A DNA stretch of 64,000 nucleotides from Ricinus communis (lineage: Eukaryota > Streptophyta > Magnoliopsida > Malpighiales > Euphorbiaceae). The position numbers and the translations under genes were made by a program. Location: contig NC_063264.1 of the NCBI RefSeq assembly GCF_019578655.1, forward strand, positions 22,901,688-22,965,687, written 5' to 3'. The notes beneath the pieces are model-generated. The model was not told the origin of the DNA. It saw only the letters and a program-made list of their open reading frames with translations, and searched no databases. Below are positions 47,258 to 59,010 of the stretch, one piece after another (position 1 is the first letter of the stretch; the number at the start of each line of letters is the position of its first letter).

Positions 47258-50200
47258 ATGGCTCTATCCACACGGCAGCGGCGTCCGCTACCGTCCGGTG
47301 TTAGCTCATCGTCATCAGAACCGTACACTAAGGTAAATAAAGCTATTAGATCTAATATCAGAGAAGAGGAGGGAAAAGGGTTAGGATGGTTCATGCCGGT
47401 TTTAGCTTTGGGAATGTTAAGGTACATGAGCGCTACATCAAACATTATACATGACTGCGATGAGGTTTTTAACTATTGGGAACCGCTTCATTATCTTCTT
47501 TACAAGTCTGGCTTCCAAACTTGGGAATACAGGTATTTAAAGATTCTAGCTTTATATGATGCTTCAAATCCTTATCTTTTTTAGCAACTGGTTTTCTGTT
47601 TAGTTTTCACTTGGGGAAGTTTGATGAAAATGTGCTGAAATTTACGAATTGGGTCTTTTATTTTTTTTGAAAGAGTTGATGAGTTCTTTTTATTTTCGGT
47701 ATTTGACTAATTTGTAATGTATATGCTACCTGCAGCTCTCAGTTTGCACTTAGGTCCTACTTGTACATTAATTTTCATGAACTAGTAGGTCTACCTGCTT
47801 CCTGGCTGTATGGTGAGGACAAAGTAAGATTTCAATCCTGCTTGGTGGCTCTATTTTAACTGTACGTTTTCTTTCTTTTTGCTATTTGAAAATTTAATGT
47901 CCAAATCATTCTAATTATGTTGTTTTGGTATTCCTAGGTGAGAGTGTTTTATGCAGTGAGACTCTTCCTTGGTCTCATCTCTGTTGTTGCTGATGCAACT
48001 TTGGTTGTTGCGCTTTCCAGGAAATATGGCAAACGTCTTGCTTCTTATGCGCTTGCAATGCTATGCTTAACCAGTGGTTGTTTCTTTGCTAGCACAAGTG
48101 AGTAAATTTTTTAGTTATTTTTGTTGTTGCTGTGTAATGTGAAGTTCGTTTCTCTGTAATGCTCTTACAAATAGTTCATTGTTTCAATTAGCCAACTAGT
48201 GGTGATCAGCATGTTCTTTTCTTAATTTGGTTAATAAAGTAGCATGTTCTTTTCTTTTCCAGGTTTTGTATTAAGTGATAACCTTTCATTTCGGATTGCT
48301 TGCCAGGTTTTCTGCCAAGTTCTTTCTCTATGTATGCCATGAGTCTGTCTTCTGGATTATTTCTTCTTGACAAGCCTGCTATGGCTGTGGCTGTTGCAGC
48401 TCTCGGAGTAATCCTTGGTTGGCCATTTTCAATCTTGGCTTTCCTGCCAATTACATTCTATTCTTTGACTCGAAGATTCAAACAAACATTTTTTGCTGGT
48501 GCTGTCACTTCTCTTGCTCTTCTTGTACGTCCGTCTCTGTTTTGATTTTTTCATAACATTTTTTACTCAGTAAGTTGTATGCCTACACATAAAAATCGGT
48601 GTTGAAGATTTATGATTGTCTCTGTTGGTTCTTTCTTTCTTTTTTATTTTTCAAATTTTTATGTTAGTTACAGTGTAAAGATCTGAATTCTTCCAGGTAC
48701 TCTCAGTACTTGTTGACCACCACTACTACGGAAGATGGACATCATCTGTTTTGAACCTTTTGGTATATAATGTCTCAGGAGGTGGTGAGAGCCACTTGTA
48801 TGGGATTGAAGGGCCATCATTTTATTTTCGGAATGGATTTAACAATTTCAACTTCTGTTTTATTCTTGCTTTGCTTTTCCTCGGAATTTTTCCCATTGCA
48901 AAGAGAAAGTATGCTCCAGACTTGCTAATTGTGGTCTCGCCTCTTTATATTTGGCTGGCATTTATGTCCTTGCAGCCACACAAAGAAGAAAGGTTTGCTT
49001 TATGCTAATATCTCAGTAAAATTTTGAGACATTTCATTTTAATCATCGAAATTTAATTTTCAATACTAAATGTTCTTCCTCGTAAACACTTGAATTCCAA
49101 TAATTATTTGATAATTAAATTCTATCAAATAGAACAAAGAAATTGTGCTGAATAATATTGTCTGTAGACATCTTGCTTTCGCTGTTACTTTTCCTCCCAA
49201 TGCTGTCTTATTTATATCACTGCACTGCAACAAAATTTTGCTGGTTTCGATTTAGTGAAGGTAGTGCCAGTGGTCATTGGTCTGTGGCCTTTGTGTCAAA
49301 ACTACATACTTTTCTAATGTTGCCATAAAATTTTGGTCTAGTGAAATGAGTTTGATGCCAGAGGTAATTGCACCTCTTGTATGCATGTACTGCTTGCTCA
49401 AATTGCACTTGAATAGATCATTATCCTTAGTATCACTAAAAATATGGGTTTAAAATGCAACAGAAGGATAAATAGCATTTATTAACACAGGTTTGCTGCA
49501 TGACATGCATTCCCTGTTGGAGATGATCTTATTTTTTATTCAGATGACATGGTATAAATATTCAGGGACTTGGTGCCAAGCATCTTATCACTGATAGTTC
49601 AAGTTTCATTTGGGTGGAAGTTAATTAACAATTAACATTTTATTCTCTTAAATTAATTTTGGAGCATAATTTAAAAAAGAGATACTGTTAGAATCTCAAT
49701 ATAATGCTGAAAGTAACAATAGCATTTGGTATTATATATAGTGTAGATGATGAAACACTCCTTTCCTTCAAGTTGCATTGGGATGGAACATTCTTTATTA
49801 ATTAATTGAAACAATATTCACCTGCCACAATTTCTGAGTTTAAAAAATTCATCTGCCTCTGCTGCTTATGTATCTAAGAATCTTGATTTTTGCCTTATAA
49901 CAGTCCAAGTCTTTCTGTTCTGTTTGTACTGGATGACCTGTAATAGGTAGCATCTTTATTATTCTTTTCTATTAAAAACTACTTTTAATATAAGTGGAAT
50001 TACTGTGTGAGAGGAAATTTGGGGAAGTTCTTGGTCAAATTTTTTATTGTAACCTCTCTCATATGTAAAATAAGCCAGCATATCATGAAATCCTCACTGA
50101 CAAAACAAAATATTCCTGTATTATTCTGACCTGAAATAGCCAACTCTTAGTTTGTACTTGATGCATTTTCCAATAGAAAATGATGTCTCTCGAAGTTCAG

Positions 50201-52056
50201 TGAGGTTTAGCTGTAATCTGACACTTCTCTTACAGAGATAACATGTCACTATTTCTTTTGGTCAGATATTGCATTTTGGTTTGATCTGTTGGTAGGGTTC
50301 AAATAGGTTCTGTAGATAATAAGATGCTAAATTTTATCTACCATGCTCTATGATAGTTTCGAGAAGTTTTGCCGAACTGTACATGCTGACTACACATATC
50401 TTCAATGATTATTGCAGGTTCCTTTATCCAATATACCCTCTTGTTTGTGTTGCTGCATCTGCTGTCATTGAAAGCTTTCCTGATCTTTTCCGAGACAGAT
50501 ATAGTTCCTATGACAATTCTCTTATAGTTATGGTTGGTTTCTTGTTCATTTGTCATATATTGCTTTCTATTGATTAAACATTAAACAAATATTACCTCTA
50601 TGCAGATAGCAAAACTTCTGAGACCTGTGGTTCTCAGCCTCATATTATGTGCATCACATGCTCGAACATTCTCTCTAATTAATGGTTATGGTGCCCCTAT
50701 TGAGGTTTATAAAATTTTGGAGCACTATGATGATGCTGGAACAGGTATAACCAATATCTAGCTCAGCAGTCTTGTTCTTGTTTTGAAGTTGCAGACCTTG
50801 AGATTCTTAATGGCAGTTGGAGACCTTCAGAATTTTCTCCATATTCTTGTAGTTATAGACTATGAACAGTTTTTGAACCCGTTGACCCCATATATTTTCT
50901 TTTGTGGTACTAGCTGTGTCTCTGGGAAGCAAAATGTCTACCGCTGATTTATTTTTAGGCTAACTCCCAAAGTGTAAAAGCATTATTTAAGAAACAAAAG
51001 CTTTTCCTCTGTCATAAAGTTATAAGTCTGCTATATCTCTTATGTTGGTATCCGAGAAAGTAAATTGTACACAGGACATAAAGTAAGATCGTACCCAAGA
51101 ATGTTTTCAGATGTAGCAAAATTCAGATCACTAGCTTCAAGATGCCATGAGATAAACCCACTTATATTGCATTTTGCACTTTATGCTACATCATCAGTAG
51201 CATATGCTCCTCACTAGTCGTACTATCTTTATTTTTGACAAGTGTTATCGGATGATACTTGTACCATTATTGATTATGATTATCATACAAATACCGTTGC
51301 TTCTTTCTCTCCAACTTGCTTTACTGATTTTTTCATGTACAAAACATAAAATTGTTATAGGCCTTTTTATTGTCAATCTATTGTTAATTTTGTTTCTTAA
51401 TCTATGCAAGGTGCTAGCTTACTGGTGTAAGATCTTTTAGGGGAACCATATCCTAATGAGATTCCTACACTGCAGGTTCTGTGCTTTGTGTTGGAAGTGA
51501 ATGGCATCGCTTCCCATCATCATTTTTCGTTCCTGATTATGTCAGTGAAGTTCGGTGGATTGATGATGGGTTCAGGGGTCTTCTTCCATTCCCATTCAAC
51601 TCTACCTTGGGTGGAACTGCAGCAGCTCCTCTATATTTTAACAACAAGAATAAAGCAGCAGAAGAGCAATATGTAATTATCCTGACCGTTTTCTTATGAT
51701 TATCTTCTAGTTCTCTGTTTTAGAGTGAACTGACAAACTTTCATACAATGTACAGCTTCGAGATCTTGGAACTTGTACTTTCCTTGTTGAGCTGCAGCTT
51801 GATCGACCTTACCCTTCACGCGGAAGTGACTTGTCAACTTGGGAGGTAATTTTTTTTTATATACCTCTCTTTCGCTCTCTGATTATTTTAATTCCTTTTG
51901 CGACTGGACTAAGACTCTTATGTGCTTCAGCCCATTGCAGCATATCCTTATCTAGACAGGGAACTTTCGCCTCCCATGCACAGGTCATTTTTTATCCCAT
52001 ATCTGTGGCAGGAGAAGAATGTCTTTGGTATGTACAAAATCTACAAAAGAATATGA
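47258..52056 (+). CDS. ALG9: ALG9 alpha-1,2-mannosyltransferase, GT22 family
   Basis: ER membrane enzyme that adds alpha-1,2 mannoses from dolichol-phosphate-mannose to the lipid-linked N-glycan precursor. Exons: 47258-47532, 47736-47823, 47938-48097, 48307-48524, 48697-48992, 50418-50532, 50606-50744, 51476-51672, 51756-51845, 51931-52056. They total 1704 nt, giving 567 aa, close to the plant ALG9 length; all junctions are GT-AG and in phase. Visible features: luminal acidic motif HDCDEVFNYWEPLHY at 65-79 after the first membrane segment; several hydrophobic segments; and the GT22 signature PHKEERFLYPIYPL from 341, split by the 1.4-kb fifth intron. The C-terminus ends FGMYKIYKRI. The first ATG in frame is used, giving a Ser/Arg-rich cytosolic N-terminus. 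In Arabidopsis this gene is EBS3, needed for ER quality control of a mutant brassinosteroid receptor. No defect is seen. Confidence 0.97.
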
Positions 52057-52397
52057 CATGCATTGCAGTTTGTCGATCGCCTGGAATTCTTGTAGTTCAA
52101 AATTTTGAATCCTAACAGCATTTAGTAGCTGAAAACGAGGAAATCCTAGTCGAACTACAGTTGATGAACAACCCTAGCATTAAGTTTTATTTTATTTTAA
52201 TTATGTAGAAGTTAACTAGGTTGTGATCTATTGCTTGTGCTCTTGTAGTCCTTAGACTTTAATGTACCGATATGCCTTCTGGTGTCTCTGAAATGTTCAG
52301 CAAAGGAAAGTGTCTGCCCTTTTTTTAGTTATTTTTGTTTTTCCTTTTGAACAATGCAAAATTTCTTCTTTTATAAATATATGTTAAATTTTGAAAA

Positions 52398-52697
52398 GAA
52401 AAAGAAAAATACCACTAATAATTTCTTTCATCTCTTTTGGTATCAAATTGTATTTCTTTCTTTTGGCACTTGAAGACTAAATTAACTTATATTATATAAT
52501 TTTATATGGATGTAACATGATTTCGTCTGTTATCTACATACTTCGATAAATGGTTTCGCTTCTATGTAGAAATATATTATAAATTTGTTCGAAAATTAAT
52601 CTTTCAGTTGAAAGATTATATCTAGTGCCAAAAGAAAGAATTATAATTTAATACCAAAAGAGATGAAAGAAATTATTAGTAGTATTTTTCTTTTTCC
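52398..52697. mobile_element. Hairpin MITE with 73-bp inverted arms
   Basis: Arm 52398-52470 is the reverse complement of 52624-52697 with about four mismatches. The inner edge of the arms is AGTGCCAAAAGAAAG. The loop is about 150 bp and non-coding. It begins about 340 bp after the ALG9 stop codon, so it may lie in or just beyond the 3' UTR. Confidence 0.85.
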
Positions 52698-53740
52698 TTT
52701 TATGGGTATCATAAAAAATAAAAATAAAATTCAAAACAACCAAGTCATATAGTTTTAGATGAACAAAAGAATAGAGAGTCATAACTCGGCCATGCAACAA
52801 GATCAAAATCTAGAGACTGAGCCATAAAGAGACATATTTTATAGAGATATTGTTGTGTAACGTTAATGTGTGATAGTTGCTATTATATTAAAACAGAAAT
52901 TGAAAAAGTAGAGTTTGAAGGACTAGTCATTTATAAAAAATATTAATTTTTCTTTCTCTTTTAAAAGGATAAAAAATTGATCGACATCCAATTAATGAAA
53001 ATTGGTTATCCAATGTTAATTGAATATAAAAAATATTCACTTTATTTGGGTTTTAATAGTAATAGTTAATACTTACAAAATGAAAAGTTTTGAAACCTTT
53101 TTAAATACTAATATGAATATTAATGCCTTACTAACTTTTTAGTTTTACGAAGTAATTAATTTCATAATTAATACTCACCACATTAAATGCATACTTATAC
53201 TTGTTAAATTTTATATTTTATGGTTATTGATAAAGTAGGTATAACTCAAAACTACAATATATGCAATTTGTATTTATTACTCACGGAAATTTAAGTCATA
53301 AAAATTAATAAATAAATAAATTTAAAAAATCAAAATAAGAGACCTTTGACTTAATAAAATAGTATATTTGTACATAAAAATAAAATCAACCAAAATTAAA
53401 GATTTAAAAATAAAAAAAATTGGGTTACCCAGTGTTAATTAAATATAAGTAATATTTACTTTATATTAGAATTTACAAGAAATTAATTTCATAATTATAA
53501 ATTAAATTATTATATATATAAATAAAATAATTATATAATAATAAGAGCAAAATATTAATAGTTATATATAAAAAAATAATAATAAAAGAAAGAAAATTAA
53601 AAAATTTAGACGAAAAAGTTAATTAAAGAAAAAAATAAAAAATTTAGGTGAAATAAAATATTTTAAATATTTGTTTTAAGAGAAAAAAGAGAGTCTAAAA
53701 GAAAAGAAATAATTTATATAATTTCGTTGTTTTTGGTGTC
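52698..53740. other. AT-rich spacer between ALG9 and the 14-3-3 gene
   Basis: No gene seen. A phrase like AATTGGTTA-CCA-TGTTAATT-AATATAA recurs at about 53000 and 53420, followed each time by similar text, so this is a diverged duplication about 420 bp apart. Confidence 0.55.
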
Positions 53741-53765
53741 CTGTTGGGTTGATCCCTCGCTCACA

Positions 53766-53880
53766 CTGATCATGATCAGACCCAGCACAACACCATGCCA
53801 CACCTCACTTACCTTACCTTTTACTCTGGTAAGGTACCTGCAAACCCGACCTGAGGTCACCTCTAAAATAAAATAAATAT
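53766..53880 (+). promoter_or_regulatory. Core promoter region of the 14-3-3 gene
   Basis: A sharp rise in GC content starts near 53735. It holds a perfect 14-bp palindrome CTGATCATGATCAG (53766-53779) and an inverted repeat TACCTTACC-N9-GGTAAGGTA (53810-53836). A TATA-like ATAAAATAAATATC follows near 53867-53880, then a CT-rich leader (53895-53930). Confidence 0.5.
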
Positions 53881-53988
53881 CATTTCTTGCTTACACTCTC
53901 TCTCCTCTTCTTTTCACTTTCCACTGAAAGAAAAAAAAAAAAAAACTTAAACTCTAGAGAGAGAAACTGATTTATTTTAGATCCGTCC

Positions 53989-56710
53989 ATGGATTCTTCT
54001 AAAGATCGCGAAACCTTCGTTTACGTGGCCAAGCTCGCCGAGCAAGCCGAGCGCTATGACGGTTAGATCTGTGCTTCTTTTATTTATTTATTTATTTTTC
54101 AATATCTTAATAGATGAAATCAATTTGTTAATCTAAAAGAATGGATGTAGAAATGGTGGAATCGATGAAGAAAGTAGCGAAGCTTGATGTGGAACTGACA
54201 GTTGAGGAAAGGAACTTACTGTCAGTTGGGTATAAGAATGTGGTAGGATCACGGAGAGCGTCGTGGAGGATCTTGTCTTCGATCGAGCAAAAAGAGGAGT
54301 CCAAAGGGAACGAAGCTAATGTGAAAAGGATCAAAGAGTATAGGCAAAAAGTGGAGTCTGAGTTGTCTACTATTTGTAGTGATATTATGACCGTCATTGA
54401 TGAGCATCTTATACCCTCTTGTACTGCCGGTGAATCTACTGTATTTTACTATAAGATGTGAGTGTTTTCTTTATTTCTTTATTTATCTGTTTATTTATTT
54501 CAGGGGCTTTCTTTGTTGTTTGCTTCTTCTTTTTTTTCGGAGCTAATGGGCTGTGGTCAATTTCTTCCCCTTGTATGTATCCCCTTCACTCTGAGGTTGA
54601 CCGAGGAGGCTCGAACTCAAGACTTTTTTAATTACCAGATGCCAACCAGGCTACTTACTGATTAGATTTATTTTATTTTGTTGATGGGTATTGATTGCTT
54701 TTTGTATTAAAATTTATTTTGGGGTTTCTGGTACAGGAAAGGAGATTATTATAGGTATTTAGCTGAGTTTAAGACTGGTAACGATAAGAAAGAGGCAGCT
54801 GATCAGTCACTTAAGGCATATGAGGTATATATAATATATGTACATGCTAAATCTTTTTTTTTTTTTTTTGAAGGTTTTGTTGCTGGCCGTGAGTTAAATT
54901 TCAAGATTATAATTTTTCTTGCAGCAAAGGTTAAACTTCTCTGTTTGTATACCAGCTTTCTGCTAATTTGTCAAGACTGTATCACTGATTGTACATTGTT
55001 TTCTATGAACTTTGTATTACTGAGAAACATGAAACAGCGGTGTTATTAATAAGCTGTAGTAGTTGGTTCTGATTCAGTTTTCTGGGAGAGAGAGGCATAT
55101 TGCAAAGGCATATTATATCCACTTTGTTCTCTTGCAAGTGACCATTATAAACTAAAGCATTTAGTTGTTTCTATTATTTTGGTTAGTGGATGAGGCAATT
55201 GAGAAAGGTGCTACTGCCTTTGTGCTGTAGGATTATTCCCTGTGCTCCCTGCCTTTTGTGTAGTATTATTCTTATGATTGTAAAGTCTCTTTTAATTAGT
55301 GCTGTGAGATTTAGATTCATTTGTGTTTTTCAAGTTTAATAGATGTTGTTTTGCATTTTAGGTATGTCTGTACATCTCCCCTACTGGAAGATGAATCAAA
55401 ATACCCCAATAAACACTTTTCTAGTGATTAGGTACCTTTATTTGAGCATTGTTAACCAAACCTTAAATGTTTATCTTGGGATTCTTAATTACCCAGTCTG
55501 TTCCAGCAAAGCTATAAAAAGGAAAAGCTAAATTATTTAAAAGAGAAAGGCAAGAACCTCAAGTTCTTAACTTCTATTCTGAGATATAGTTTAATGGCGT
55601 CTGCTTAGGTTTCTGGAAGGAGAAAAAATTCTGACATGTGTTTTTCCAGCAGCTACGTTTCTTTTTCTTTCTTGCTGATGAATAAGGTCATTTTTAAAAC
55701 TTGCACCATTCTTTGGCTTTTGTAGACTGCTTCAACCACTGCAGAGAGCGAATTACCTCCTACTCATCCCATTCGATTGGGTTTGGCACTTAACTTTTCT
55801 GTCTTTTATTATGAGATTATGAACTCACCTGAAAGGTACACAGAGTTTAATTTGCTTAAACTTTTTATGCTTTTATTTATTTGATAAACAAGATGCATAA
55901 AAAGGATTTAATTTGTGTCGTAAGCTTTTATTTATTTGATAAACAAGATGCATAAAAAGGATTTAATTTGTGTCGTTTGTCTGTCAGGGCCTGCCACCTG
56001 GCAAAGCAAGCATTTGATGAAGCTATTTCAGAGCTGGATACTCTCAGTGAAGAATCTTACAAGGATAGCACTTTGATCATGCAGCTGTTGAGGGATAACC
56101 TCACTTTGTGGACTTCTGACATTCCAGAAGATGGAGGTACTCCATAAATTTGATGCTTTATATATGTGCACGAGGGCAGAGGCTTCATTTTATTTGTCTG
56201 CAATTTGTGATTCTATCCTATCTGTTGATTGGTTCAAGTGTAGACTCTACAGAAGTCATGCACATTTTGCTTTAAGATAATTCTAGAAATGAAAAGAAAA
56301 ATCAAATGTAATTTCTTAGTTCTGCATTCTATATGAGGACTTCCTCGTTATTTGTTTTATGTATTACTGAGTTATTGGATTTGAGCTGTATCTTTCTGAA
56401 CTGAAGGAGCAAGTTGAATTGGGAGTTGACAGCTCATGGGGTGCTATCATAGTGCTTCATTGTGTTAATATTAATTGGTTGTCTTCTTTAATATCTGTTT
56501 TACTTTTCCTTTGCAAATGCATGAATGGCTTTATTTTCTTTTTGCCATTAATTTTCTTTATTTTGGCAGAAGATCAAAAAATGGAAACCTCTGGCAAAGC
56601 TGGTGGAGGCGAAGATGCAGAGGTGGGTCATTCGCCTATAGTCTACACTGGATGGACGACTGGTTCAGATTTTCTAATTAATGACAATGAATTATTTGTT
56701 TTTGCAGTGA
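53989..56710 (+). CDS. GRF12: 14-3-3 protein, epsilon group, iota-like
   Basis: Dimeric cytosolic/nuclear adaptor that binds phosphoserine/threonine motifs in client proteins. Exons: 53989-54061, 54151-54457, 54737-54824, 55726-55835, 55988-56136, 56570-56622, and 56708-56710 (stop only); 783 nt, giving 260 aa. Signature 1, [11 protein letters not shown], is at 45-55. Lys53, Arg60 and the YYRYLAEFK stretch supply phosphate-binding residues. Signature 2 starts [13 protein letters not shown] near the end of the core. The words [14 protein letters not shown] and [17 protein letters not shown] place it in the epsilon group, nearest Arabidopsis GRF12 (iota) by my reading; the symbol is tentative. 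The acidic tail ends GGGEDAE. The exon 2 start at 54151 was chosen because it restores YDEMVES; an ATG at 54141 just before is intronic. The stop codon is formed by the first three bases of the last exon. Confidence 0.96.
55869..55975 (+). repeat. Perfect 52-bp tandem duplication in 14-3-3 intron 4
   Basis: 55869-55920 and 55924-55975 are identical over 52 bp and separated by three bases (period 55). The second copy ends about 12 bp before the acceptor of exon 5, so it includes the likely branch-point region. Confidence 0.97.
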
Positions 56711-57360
56711 GGCTGATGGAATCTTGTAGCTGTTCAATGTGTGGAAGGGAGAAAGATGATTTCCCCTCACCTTTGTACTATTGTTGTTTGAGAGAGGATT
56801 TTGAGATTTTCTCTTCTGTTATACCTTATTGTTGTCTGCTGCTGTTAATCTGTTTCTGTCATGCATACATTAGCAGGAAGATTTGGATTCTTATAGAGGT
56901 GGTCTATGATGATTCTTGGTTTCTCAAAGTGCCTTTTTTTTTCTTTTCTTTATATACATTTCTTTTCAAGTTGTTTTTAATACTTTTCAACTATAATCAG
57001 GTACTTCCGTATGAATTTTTTTTAGCTAAATTGGCTTTTTTTTTAATTTTTTTTTATAGCATAATTAAGTCCTACGCTTTATATTTTATTCTTTATTTTA
57101 TTTTTATTTTCATAAATATTAAAATTTTTAATTTTTTTAGAATTCTTTTTATCAATAAAACAATAAAAATTATAAATATCAATTAATCAAGTAGATAAAA
57201 ATTTATAGTGTATTTATTAAATTAGATTTTTTATATTTAAAAAGTTAAATTAATTTTTTGTTTTATATTTAAAAAATAAAAACTGCTTTCAAATATTATT
57301 TTATTATATGATTTTTTAAATTAAAAAATTTGATAATGGAAATATTCTAAGTCAATGTTC

Positions 57361-57961
57361 TTGTTTTTTATGATAAGTTGATTTCATTATGCGTCTGTTA
57401 TTGTTTTTTATGATAAGTTGATTTCATTATGGTTTGTTATGATAAGTTTAGATAATGACCATAAGTTATATGATTGATGAAGAATTATTAAAGCAACTAA
57501 GAAAAAGGAAAATAAAATATCTTAATCTTATAAAATAATTAACTATTTATCTTTTGAATATGATTGATGAAGAATTATGAAGCAACTAAGAAAAAGGAAA
57601 TAAAATACTTTATCCTATAAATAATTAATTATTTATCTTTTGAAATTTGATTTAATATTTAAAATCATATTATAACTCTCTTGAAATATAATTTTATTAA
57701 CTATTTTCTCTTTATGAAAAAACATTCATTAAATAACATATAAATAATATTTTACCTTTTATGTAGTATTACAATTTACTCTTGAGATTTAATGTATTAT
57801 ATACCCGTTGATTTTATTATTATCATTATAACTCTCTTGAAATATGATTTTATTAACTATTTTATAAAACATGTTTATTAAATAATATATAAATAATAAT
57901 TTTATCTTTTATATAGTATTATTATTTACTCTTGAGGTTTAATGTATTACATACTCATTGA

Positions 57962-57975
<14 letters not shown>
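57361..57975 (+). repeat. Series of tandem duplications with different periods
   Basis: Three successive two-copy repeats. One of about 40 bp (TTGTTTTTTATGATAAGTTG at 57361 and 57401). One of about 95 bp (TATGATTGATGAAGAATTAT at 57468 and 57559). One of about 155 bp (TAACTCTCTTGAAATAT at 57671 and 57827). Copies differ by a few bases and small deletions. Confidence 0.85.

Positions 57976-57999
<24 letters not shown>
57965..57999. repeat. (ATT)n microsatellite
   Basis: Eleven or so TTA/ATT units directly after the tandem-duplication series. Confidence 0.9.
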
Positions 58000-58002
<3 letters not shown>

Positions 58003-59010
58003 AACTAACTAAAAATATAAACAATCAAATCTTGTACCTAGAAAGACTCAATTCTATTTTATTAAGATAAATAATTTAAGTCAAAAAATTAGTTAGAGCA
58101 AGAGATTATTAATTAATTATATTTGATACACATTATTTGTTAAAGATAAAATTATTTGATCCTTGAACTTTTAAGTATTAAGTCAACCAAAGTTAAATCT
58201 TTAACTAAACTGAAAGACTTAAGTTAACAATTTATTTATAAGAACTATCGTTGGTGTCTAGCTTTACTTGAGGTTATAACTGAGTAGACCATAAATTCAT
58301 AATTAAGATATATAAGAAATAAATTCAATTTTACTTTTAAAACTTTCAAATATTAAAATCGACTAAAATTAAATTTTTAATTAAATTAGAATAAAGTGAG
58401 TTGTAATCTTTTTCATTTTAATGATATGAAATTAGTTATGTTTACTTAATTTTTTTTTATCTTAATATAAATAAAACTATTTTTCTAGTAAAAAAATCAA
58501 TGAACTAAAATTAAATTGTGTTAAAAAATTCTTTGTTGACCTTAAGTTTTTATATATAATTTTGATGATTCAGAATATTATTACTATGACAAGTTGGGTT
58601 AGTGTTGTTAGTAAAAAAAATCTTTAGTAGATATTTAATTGTCATTAATATAATGAAATAAAGAGGTTGAAAGCAAAAATAAAAAGAGTTATAGAGTATA
58701 TAATAATAATGAAGCGAGTATATGAAGCTAAGGAACTTATATGAGCAATGATAATCTCCATAAAAAATGGTTAAATAAATTTTAGAGAATAAATTGAACT
58801 ATTTAAATGAGTTTATGAGGGCAAGCCATACATGGATCAGTCTAGTTTTGAAAAAAAAATAGTATGAAATTTTAAATTTTTGAGCAAATTATACTCAAAT
58901 TGTCGGATTTGGTCAATACAGATAAGATCAATTATAATTAGTTATGTTAATTCTACAAAAGAGATTTAAACATATCTTTTTATATTTGTATATTTGAGAT
59001 TCTATTTTTT
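58000..59010. other. AT-rich spacer, no gene seen
   Basis: Low-complexity DNA with weak internal similarity (phrases like AAGTTAAATCTTTAACTAAA near 58190 and AAATTAAATTTTTAATTAAA near 58365). No coding signal. Confidence 0.6.

Noticed and set aside
47095..47445. Minus-strand frame over ALG9 exon 1
   Set aside because: It is antisense to a confidently spliced ALG9 exon and has no family similarity.
54141..54150. ATG at 54141 as an alternative start of the 14-3-3 protein
   Set aside because: Splicing at 54151 after GATGTAG restores the conserved ERYDEMVES text from exon 1; the ATG lies in the intron.
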